This document shows, piece by piece, positions 1-5,651 of a stretch of DNA of 27,644 bases. The stretch is taken from positions 1 to 27,644 of the forward strand of contig CAYVDJ010000045.1 of the NCBI GenBank assembly GCA_964450755.1, written 5' to 3'. The translations under genes were made by a program, and so were the position numbers. Below the pieces are notes generated by a model. The model worked only from the letters and a program-made list of their open reading frames with translations, was not told the origin of the DNA and searched no databases. Within the stretch, counting starts at the first letter, position 1; every line of letters starts with the position of its first letter. This stretch comes from JAADDG01 sp964450755. GTDB taxonomy: Bacteria; Campylobacterota; Campylobacteria; Campylobacterales; JAADDG01.

Positions 1-233
1 TTTATTTTGTTTTGATCAAATCCGCAGATCCATCTGCTTCCTATCAGTACGGCGGGAACGCCTCTGCATCCGTGTCTTTCGCAGTCTTTTGCTGCTGCCT
101 GATCGCGGCTTATATCTATCTCTCTGAATTTGATGCCTTTGTTTTTAAAATAATTTTTTGCTTTTACACACCAGTGGCATCCGGGACCTGTGAAAAGTAC
201 CACTTTTTTTTGTCTTTTTCTGTTTTCACTCAT
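1..233 (-). CDS. Glutaredoxin-like thiol protein, partial (C-terminus beyond left edge)
   Basis: The first 77 codons of a gene running off the left edge are visible. The translation has a basic start (MSENRKRQKK), a beta strand, then a thioredoxin-fold active site GPGCHWC (Cys19, Cys22), and the cis-proline motif GVPAVLIG (Pro60). This is the layout of short glutaredoxin/NrdH-type proteins, which reduce disulfides or glutathione mixed disulfides in the cytoplasm. Three further cysteines (51, 56, 70) lie around the cis-proline, which is unusual for a plain glutaredoxin. The ATG at 231-233 is preceded by a strong AGGAGGT ribosome binding site and begins 10 bases after the stop of the upstream gene, so it is the last visible gene of the cheZ-purE operon. 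The fold is clear, but the physiological partner is not. Confidence 0.85.
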   Translation of the reverse strand, partial: MSENRKRQKKVVLFTGPGCHWCVKAKNYFKNKGIKFREIDISRDQAAAKDCERHGCRGVPAVLIGSRWICGFDQNKI

Positions 234-243
234 CGTTTACCTC

Positions 244-723
244 CTATCTGTTTGCAAAAGTTTCTATCGTTTTATTCCACATAAGTTTATATTTTCTTCT
301 TGTAAATTCCAACTCTTTTTGAGTCTGTTTTAACTGTTCGGTTAAAGTTTCTATCGTTTTTCTATCTTCTTCATAGAGTTCCTGAAGAGATTTTAAGCTT
401 TCTCTTAAAAGTTCATTTTCACCTTTTAGAGCCTCTATCGTTTCATCTTTTGCATTGATCGCCTGATCATGCATATCCATAATAGAGTTTATAATGTTTT
501 CTATGGCATCTGAACCTACTAAAGTAGGAGCATTGAGAGAATTCATATCCAGTACGATTTGATTGACTTTGGGAATCAAAGAAGAGCTGCTTTTTGCTGT
601 TTCTATATAGATTTTTCCGCTTTCCTCTTTTGAGATGAGAGAGCCTCTTTGCACCATATCTTTTACGGTGTCTTTTTCCAAATGGGAGATTTTGGCAAAC
701 TCTTCTAGTTCCATCCAGTGCAT
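244..723 (-). CDS. Conserved Campylobacterota protein, DUF3972-like, HTH plus coiled coil
   Basis: This is a 159-residue protein of unknown function. Residues 1-45 look like a small helix-turn-helix of the MerR/excisionase kind: a WMELEEFA helix, a turn, a KDTVKDMVQRG helix, then a short KIYIE strand. Residues 85-150 are strongly heptad-like, charged coiled coil (KDETIEALKGENELL and onward). I match it from memory to the Campylobacterota-specific family DUF3972, found beside purE and glyQ in that phylum, but I could not verify this by a search. Its ATG lies one base after the purE stop, so translation is probably coupled. Either a DNA-binding regulator or a structural adaptor is possible; no catalytic residues are evident. 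Confidence 0.8.
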   Translation of the reverse strand: MHWMELEEFAKISHLEKDTVKDMVQRGSLISKEESGKIYIETAKSSSSLIPKVNQIVLDMNSLNAPTLVGSDAIENIINSIMDMHDQAINAKDETIEALKGENELLRESLKSLQELYEEDRKTIETLTEQLKQTQKELEFTRRKYKLMWNKTIETFANR

Positions 724-724
724 T

Positions 725-1219
725 TTAGAGCCTTACTTCTATCTCATGTGAATCGCTTTCCACTTTTTTTGCTTTCAGTATCCTGTCTTCTTGCAGTTTT
801 ACTTTTAGATCTTCATCTTCCAAAGCCAAAATCTGCATTGCCAGATATGCGCTGTTTACGGCACCGGCTTTTCCTATTGCAACAGTTGCCACAGGCATTC
901 CGGAGGGCATCTGTACGGTTGAGAGCATTGCGTCCATTCCGTCCATTGCTCCGCCTTTCATCGGTACACCGATAACGGGTTTTATTGTCAGTGCCGCAAC
1001 CGAACCTGCAAGGTGGGCAGCCATTCCCGCAGCGCAGATAAAAACTTCTGCCCCTTTTTCTTCGGAATGTTTGACATAATCATGTGTTCTTTCGGGACTT
1101 CTGTGTGCAGACGAGACAATAATCTCATACAATACGCCAAACTTTTCCAAAGTTTTGGCACACTCTTTCATGATCTCATAATCGCTCTTACTGCCTATTA
1201 TTATAGAGATAAATTTCAT
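725..1219 (-). CDS. purE: N5-carboxyaminoimidazole ribonucleotide mutase PurE
   Basis: PurE converts N5-CAIR to CAIR in de novo purine synthesis in the cytoplasm. The 164-residue length fits class I PurE. The N-terminal IIGSKSDYEIM substrate loop, the SAHRSP motif (His39, the expected catalytic acid/base), the AAGMAAHLAG loop and the MPSGMPVATVAIG segment are all present. It starts 14 bases after the U32 gene and is followed after one base by the DUF3972-like gene, so it sits inside a tightly packed operon. No purK is seen in the window, although class I PurE normally works with PurK. A GAGG ribosome binding site lies shortly upstream of the ATG. Confidence 0.96.
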   Translation of the reverse strand: MKFISIIIGSKSDYEIMKECAKTLEKFGVLYEIIVSSAHRSPERTHDYVKHSEEKGAEVFICAAGMAAHLAGSVAALTIKPVIGVPMKGGAMDGMDAMLSTVQMPSGMPVATVAIGKAGAVNSAYLAMQILALEDEDLKVKLQEDRILKAKKVESDSHEIEVRL

Positions 1220-1233
1220 AGCAACCTCTTTGT

Positions 1234-2487
1234 TTATTTTCTGAAAAAAGTAAAAGGAGGCAGTTTACAGGGCAGTTTAATCGGGTTTTCATTACCGCTG
1301 TGAACCGCGGTTAAAATTTTACCATTTTTTGTTTCAATTTTATTTAATTTAATAAAGTATTTACCGTTTTTGTTTAAAATAGACCCTGTTTCATTATCGC
1401 AAAGTGTTATTTCAAAATGGGAAGGATATACCAATTCATACTCAATTTTGGGTTCTACCTTGTCTTTTGCCAGAAAATAATCTCCGTTTTCCTGCACAAG
1501 GGCATATACCTGCATCTGACCGTCTGAAATGGAGCTGTCTAATTTTTGATCATTTAGTTTCTCATAAGGTCTGTGAATGAGATAACCGTCGCTAAACCCC
1601 CGATGTTTTGTTGTCAACAGCTCTTTATAATATTTATCTGCTTTAAATCTTTTGTTGTAAAAGTCATCTATCGCCTCTTTGTAGGTTTTAGTTGTAATTC
1701 CGGTATAGTAAGGGCTTTTTGTTCTCCCTTCTATCTTCAAAGAGTCTATGACTTTACTTTGAAGAATCTCATCTATATAAGAGGAGAGATTCAGATCTTT
1801 TGCGTTCATTATGAAGGTGCCGTTTTCGTTCTCTTCTATTTTCATCATAACGCCACTCTCTTCATTGTGGGCATAGAGGGTATAAGGAAATCGGCAGTCA
1901 TTAGCACAGCTTCCTCTGTTTGGAACTCTTCCGCTTTGAAGAGAACTTATAAGACATCTTCCACTGTATGCAAAACACATGGAGCCGTGTACGAAAACTT
2001 CTATTTCCAAATCAGGAAGATGTTTTTTTATCTCTTTTAGATCTTTTAAACTTACCTCTCTTGCGGCTATGATCCTGCTTACACCCATTTCATAATAGAC
2101 TTCGGCATCAAGATAGTTTAAAACATTTGCCTGTGTCGAGAGGTGAAGAGGGATATCAGAAGCTATGCTTTTGGAGAGTTTTATAACTCCCGGTGTTGAG
2201 ACTATAAAGGCATCAGGATTTAACTCTCTCATCTTTTCTATATGTTTTGCCAAAAGATTCAATTGATTGTTAAAAGGAAATCCGTTTATCGTAACATATA
2301 CTTTTTTGTTCAAAGAGTGGGCATACTCAATGCCCTCTTTAAAAGATTCGTAGGTAAACTCTTTGCCGGAGCGGATTCTGAGAGAAAAATGACTTACACC
2401 GCCATATACCGCATCCGCACCGAAATTCAGAGCTATTTTCAGTTTTTCCAGGTTTCCTGCCGGGGAGAGAAGTTCTGCTTTTTTCAT
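1234..2487 (-). CDS. U32 peptidase-family protein, TrhP/YegQ-like (tRNA U34 hydroxylation)
   Basis: This 417-residue protein begins with the family hallmark ELLSPAGNLEKLK and FGADAVYGG. It contains the U32 signature at residues 163-178 (EVFVHGSMCFAYSGRC). Cys171, Cys178, Cys194 and Cys198 form the four-cysteine set that in this family is thought to bind an iron-sulfur cluster. E. coli YegQ/TrhP is needed for prephenate-dependent 5-hydroxyuridine formation at tRNA position 34; older annotations call homologues collagenase PrtC. The C-terminal 90 residues form the small beta-rich domain common to this branch. It follows cheZ by 48 bases and precedes purE by 14. In H. pylori and C. jejuni, as I recall, the U32 gene also sits next to cheZ. 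Family assignment is firm; the exact tRNA role is inferred. Confidence 0.88.
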   Translation of the reverse strand: MKKAELLSPAGNLEKLKIALNFGADAVYGGVSHFSLRIRSGKEFTYESFKEGIEYAHSLNKKVYVTINGFPFNNQLNLLAKHIEKMRELNPDAFIVSTPGVIKLSKSIASDIPLHLSTQANVLNYLDAEVYYEMGVSRIIAAREVSLKDLKEIKKHLPDLEIEVFVHGSMCFAYSGRCLISSLQSGRVPNRGSCANDCRFPYTLYAHNEESGVMMKIEENENGTFIMNAKDLNLSSYIDEILQSKVIDSLKIEGRTKSPYYTGITTKTYKEAIDDFYNKRFKADKYYKELLTTKHRGFSDGYLIHRPYEKLNDQKLDSSISDGQMQVYALVQENGDYFLAKDKVEPKIEYELVYPSHFEITLCDNETGSILNKNGKYFIKLNKIETKNGKILTAVHSGNENPIKLPCKLPPFTFFRK

Positions 2488-2499
2488 TCTTAAATCTCC

Positions 2500-2528
2500 T
2501 TTTCACCAAAGCTTTGCCATGGTGAAAA
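2500..2528 (-). promoter_or_regulatory. Inverted repeat abutting the SD of the U32 gene
   Basis: TTTTCACCA (2500-2508) and TGGTGAAAA (2520-2528) form a perfect 9-bp stem with an 11-base loop. In the minus-strand transcript the second arm runs directly into the GGAG ribosome binding site of the U32 gene. There is no U-run after it, so it is not a standard terminator. A role in mRNA processing or in modulating translation between cheZ and the U32 gene is possible. Confidence 0.5.
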
Positions 2529-2535
2529 TCCTCTT

Positions 2536-3246
2536 TTATTTTCCCAAATTGGCGATAAGCGCCTCTATCTCCTCATTTGAAACCACATCTTCGGTTGATG
2601 AATCACCTTCGATATGAGTGGCTGAACCGACTCTTTTGTTATCGTCTATTTTACCTTCAAAAAGAGTGTTCATATATTTTGACAAAGCACGCATTACATT
2701 GATTACCCGTTCTATCTTTTGGCGGTGAATGTCCTGATACTGCATTATATCCATGATCATCATTATTTCATCACCACCTAACTGGGCATTTTCCTCAATT
2801 AATTTGATCGATTCTTTAGCATTTTCATTATTTTTTAAAGAGGAAGAAAAATGTTCTATTTCGGGAAATTTTTCAGATAGTATAGCAAAAATTTCTATGT
2901 TTTTGTCCAAAATGTCAGATAAATTTTGTGTCTCTTTTTCGACATTTGCCATAAAATCACTTATAAGCTCCAGTTTTTCAAAGATTTCGGTAGCTTTTAT
3001 TTCCGAATCTTTTGTAACATCATCAAGTTGATCAACAACTTTATGCTCTTCTGTGGGGGGAGGAGGTGGCCATGTTTCATTTGGATTTACTTTATAGTTT
3101 TGTAAAAGTTCCTCTTTTTGATTTTTATTGTTTTGATTCTCTTCGCTGGTCTCTTCTATCAGATCCTGTAGAGTTTCATTGTCCTTTTCACTCTCCAAGT
3201 TATCCAAATCTTCGGCCATTAAAAGATCCAATTCTTCCTGGGTCAT
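2536..3246 (-). CDS. cheZ: CheZ-like chemotaxis phosphatase, epsilonproteobacterial (CheZ-HP) type
   Basis: This 236-residue protein matches the remote CheZ family first described in H. pylori. It would dephosphorylate CheY-P at the flagellar motor. The core helix reads MQYQDIHRQKIERV, and Asp172 and Gln176 have the D-x-x-x-Q spacing of E. coli CheZ Asp143/Gln147. The C-terminus, EEIEALIANLGK (225-236), has the form of the CheZ CheY-binding tail. The N-terminus MTQEELDLLM resembles the FliM CheY-binding peptide. Between them lie an acidic, Asn-rich linker (15-55), a WPPPPP stretch (59-64) and long amphipathic helices (80-195). The start has a strong AAGGAG site. It is the first gene of the minus-strand operon and is divergent from the histidinol-phosphatase gene. 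Confidence 0.85.
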   Translation of the reverse strand: MTQEELDLLMAEDLDNLESEKDNETLQDLIEETSEENQNNKNQKEELLQNYKVNPNETWPPPPPTEEHKVVDQLDDVTKDSEIKATEIFEKLELISDFMANVEKETQNLSDILDKNIEIFAILSEKFPEIEHFSSSLKNNENAKESIKLIEENAQLGGDEIMMIMDIMQYQDIHRQKIERVINVMRALSKYMNTLFEGKIDDNKRVGSATHIEGDSSTEDVVSNEEIEALIANLGK

Positions 3247-3279
3247 GTTCGCTCCTTTGTGTTTTTAAGAAAAAATGTA

Positions 3280-3285
3280 TATAAT
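3280..3285 (+). promoter_or_regulatory. Predicted -10 box for histidinol-phosphatase gene
   Basis: A perfect TATAAT lies 49 bases upstream of the start codon in the cheZ-hisJ divergent gap, preceded by an A-rich tract. There is no recognisable -35, as is usual for the major sigma factor of Campylobacterota. The predicted transcription start is near 3292. Confidence 0.45.
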
Positions 3286-3301
3286 TTACTAGTAATTTAC
3301 T
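3282..3301. repeat. Two direct 9-base repeats, 11-bp period, in divergent promoter region
   Basis: TAATTTACT occurs at 3282-3290 and again at 3293-3301, so the copies are offset by 11 bp, about one helical turn. A perfect 10-base palindrome, TTACTAGTAA, lies across the junction at 3286-3295. The element covers the predicted transcription start of the plus-strand gene. It may be an operator, or it may be chance in AT-rich DNA. Confidence 0.35.
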
Positions 3302-3333
3302 TTATATCGGAAATAAAGGAGATATATTTAGTT

Positions 3334-4113
3334 ATGAAAGTAGATCTGCACAATCACACAAAGCTCTGTAATCATGCAGAAGGAGAAATGGAGGAGTATG
3401 TTCAAAAAGCGATAGAAATTAAAACCGAATATTTTGGATTTTCCGATCATGCTCCTATGGAGTTTGACAAAAGATACAGAATGAATATAAAAGATATGGA
3501 TTTTTATGAAAATGAGGTGAAAAGATTAAGGGAAAAATATAAAGATAAAATAGAGATTTTTTTGGGATATGAGGTTGATTATATAAAAGGTTATATACAG
3601 GAGAGAGTTTTAAAAGCAAAAGTTGATTATCTGATAGGTTCTGTTCATTTTATAGAGGGATGGTGTTTTGACAATCCCGAATTTATAGGCAAATATAAAA
3701 ACAAAGATATAGATAAAATCTGGCAGGATTATTTTGATGAGATAGAAAAGATGGCAAAAAGCGGTCTGTTTCAGATAGCAGGTCATCTTGATCTGATAAA
3801 AATTTTTAATTTTAAATCGAAAAAAGATGTGAGACTGATAGCAAAAGATGCCATAAAGGCTATCAGAAGGTCAAATATGAGTGTGGAGTTAAACAGTGCC
3901 GGTTTTAGAAAACCTGTAAAAGAGTGCTATCCGGGTGATAAATTATTGGAACTTATAAAAGAAAACGATATAACTATTACTTTTGGAAGTGATGCACACA
4001 AGAGAGAACAGGTTGGATACAAAACAAAAGAGCTTGAAAACAAGGCAAAAGAGTTTGGTTATGACAGATGTGCGCTGTTTAGAAACAAAGAGAGGGAAAT
4101 GATTAATTTTTAA
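3334..4113 (+). CDS. PHP-type histidinol-phosphatase (HisJ family)
   Basis: This 259-residue PHP-domain phosphoesterase probably hydrolyses histidinol phosphate to histidinol in histidine synthesis. The PHP metal ligands are visible: His6 and His8 in MKVDLHNHT, Asp38-His39 in FSDHAP, Glu80 in GYEVDY, His105 in GSVHF, His151 in AGHLDL, and Asp220 and His222 in GSDAH. I chose the ATG at 3334 rather than the in-frame ATG at 3259. The domain must begin at MKVDLHNH, an AAGGAG site lies at 3316-3321, and the 25 extra residues are not PHP-like and overlap the likely promoter. The gene stands alone between cheZ and glnA. Other PHP phosphoesterase substrates cannot be excluded. Confidence 0.85.
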   Translation: MKVDLHNHTKLCNHAEGEMEEYVQKAIEIKTEYFGFSDHAPMEFDKRYRMNIKDMDFYENEVKRLREKYKDKIEIFLGYEVDYIKGYIQERVLKAKVDYLIGSVHFIEGWCFDNPEFIGKYKNKDIDKIWQDYFDEIEKMAKSGLFQIAGHLDLIKIFNFKSKKDVRLIAKDAIKAIRRSNMSVELNSAGFRKPVKECYPGDKLLELIKENDITITFGSDAHKREQVGYKTKELENKAKEFGYDRCALFRNKEREMINF

Positions 4114-4122
4114 TCACCTATC

Positions 4123-4138
4123 TATAAAATGTTTTATA
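4123..4138. repeat. AT-only inverted repeat upstream of the glnA -10
   Basis: TATAAAA and TTTTATA flank a 2-base spacer. The element is centred about 20 bases upstream of the glnA -10 box, where a regulator could cover the -35 region. Its composition is so simple that chance is a real possibility. Confidence 0.25.
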
Positions 4139-4145
4139 AAAATTG

Positions 4146-4154
4146 TGGTACAAT
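4146..4154 (+). promoter_or_regulatory. Extended -10 promoter for glnA
   Basis: TGGTACAAT gives a TG-N extended -10 with TACAAT at 4149-4154. Transcription would start near 4161, shortly ahead of the AGGAG site at 4175-4179 and the ATG at 4185. No sigma-54 type -24/-12 element is visible. Confidence 0.55.
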
Positions 4155-4184
4155 TTAGCGTTTAAATTTTATGTAGGAGTAATT

Positions 4185-5612
4185 ATGGGAAAATTTGTAA
4201 ACAATATTGATGAATTTTTTAAATATTGTGAAGAAAATGAGGTTCAATTTTTAGATCTTAGATTTACAGATATCAAAGGCGCATGGCATCATCTGACTTA
4301 CAACTTAAAAGCAGTTGATGCGGATATGTTAGAACACGGTTTTCCTTTTGACGGATCTTCTATTGAGGCGTGGCAGCCGATAAATGAATCGGATATGCTT
4401 TTGAAACCTGATGTTCCGACTGCATTTTTAGATCCTTTTACCGCTGATCCTACTGTTATCGTTTTTTGTGATGTTTATGATATTTACAAAAATGAGCTTT
4501 ATGAAAAGTGTCCAAGAAGTATAGCCAAAAAAGCTCTTAAATATCTAAAAGAGAGCGGTATCGGTGATGTAGCGTATTTTGGACCTGAGAATGAGTTTTT
4601 TATCTTTGATGATGTATTGATAAAAGATGAGCTTCACGAATCTCACTATAAAGTGGATTCAAGCGAGGGAGTTTGGAACGATAACAGAATTTATGACGAA
4701 GATTACAATACAGGTCACAGACCAAGAACAAAAGGCGGATATTTTCCTGTGCCTCCGACAGATTCAATGGTGGATCTAAGAGCTGAAATGATGCAGGTTC
4801 TTGAAGAGGTGGGTCTTGAAGTAATTCTCGGACACCATGAAGTTGCCCAGGCTCAAGGAGAGATTGGTGTAAAATTCGGTGATTTGATAGAAGCTGCCGA
4901 TAATGTTCAAAAATACAAATATGTTGTTAAAATGGTAGCCCATCTAAACGGAAAAACTGCTACTTTTATGCCAAAACCTCTTTATGGAGATAACGGAAAC
5001 GGTATGCATGTTCATCAGTCTATCTGGAAAGATGGAAAAAATCTTTTTGCAGGTGACGGATACGGAAATTTAAGTGAACTTGCCATTCATTATATCGGTG
5101 GTGTTTTAAAACATGCTCATGCAGTTGCTGCCTTTACAAATCCTTCTACAAACTCTTATAAGAGATTGATACCGGGATTTGAAGCGCCTTCTATTTTGAC
5201 TTACTCTTCAAAGAACAGATCTGCAAGTTGCAGGATTCCTTACGGTGCGGGTGAAAAATCAGTAAGAACAGAATTTAGATTTCCTGACAGTTCATCTTGT
5301 CCTTATTTGGCATTTACTGCAATGATGTTGGCGGGACTTGACGGTATCAAAAATAAAATTGTACCGGTAGGTCCGATGGATGATGATCTTTTTGAATTGT
5401 CTCTTGATGAGATCAGAGAGAGAGGAATCCCTCAAATGCCTCATAAACTAAGAGAAGCATTGGAAGGTTTGATTTCTGATAATAAGTTTTTACAACCTGT
5501 TATGACTCCTGAATTTATAGATACTTTCCAACACTATAAATTTGAAACTCAGGTTTGGCCTGATGAGGCAAGACCGACTGCATACGAGTTTATGTCAACT
5601 TATTCTTGCTGA
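4185..5612 (+). CDS. glnA: Type I glutamine synthetase
   Basis: GlnA makes glutamine from glutamate, ammonia and ATP, and is the entry point of nitrogen assimilation. The 475-residue length and landmarks are typical of GSI: DGSSIEAWQPINESDM, the metal-binding GPENEFFIFD (133-142), GDNGNGMHVHQS (268-279), NPSTNSYKRLIPG, and NRSASCRIP. At the position of the adenylylated tyrosine of E. coli GlnA (NLYDLPPEE), this protein has DLFELSLDE, with Phe403. It therefore cannot be adenylylated there, which agrees with the usual absence of GlnE from Campylobacterota. The start was set at 4185 by the AGGAG site five bases upstream; the open frame reaches back to 4143 but that part contains the promoter. 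A strong terminator follows. Confidence 0.97.
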   Translation: MGKFVNNIDEFFKYCEENEVQFLDLRFTDIKGAWHHLTYNLKAVDADMLEHGFPFDGSSIEAWQPINESDMLLKPDVPTAFLDPFTADPTVIVFCDVYDIYKNELYEKCPRSIAKKALKYLKESGIGDVAYFGPENEFFIFDDVLIKDELHESHYKVDSSEGVWNDNRIYDEDYNTGHRPRTKGGYFPVPPTDSMVDLRAEMMQVLEEVGLEVILGHHEVAQAQGEIGVKFGDLIEAADNVQKYKYVVKMVAHLNGKTATFMPKPLYGDNGNGMHVHQSIWKDGKNLFAGDGYGNLSELAIHYIGGVLKHAHAVAAFTNPSTNSYKRLIPGFEAPSILTYSSKNRSASCRIPYGAGEKSVRTEFRFPDSSSCPYLAFTAMMLAGLDGIKNKIVPVGPMDDDLFELSLDEIRERGIPQMPHKLREALEGLISDNKFLQPVMTPEFIDTFQHYKFETQVWPDEARPTAYEFMSTYSC

Positions 5613-5619
5613 TTTTATA

Positions 5620-5650
5620 TCACAAAAGCCTTTTTGGCTTTTGTGATTTT
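5620..5650 (+). terminator. Rho-independent terminator of glnA
   Basis: TCACAAAAGCC (5620-5630) pairs perfectly with GGCTTTTGTGA (5636-5646) over 11 bp around a TTTTT loop, followed by TTTT. It begins eight bases after the glnA stop. The convergent giant gene ends two bases beyond it at 5652. On the minus strand the U-run is lacking, so it is mainly a plus-strand terminator. Confidence 0.9.
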
Positions 5651-5651
5651 C

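Noticed and set aside
12..284. Plus-strand open frame of 90 codons at the left edge
   Set aside because: It is antisense to the glutaredoxin-like gene, whose CHWC and cis-Pro motifs and strong SD show the coding strand is minus.
3259..3333. Upstream ATG for the histidinol-phosphatase
   Set aside because: It lacks an SD, covers the likely promoter, and the PHP domain begins at the ATG at 3334.
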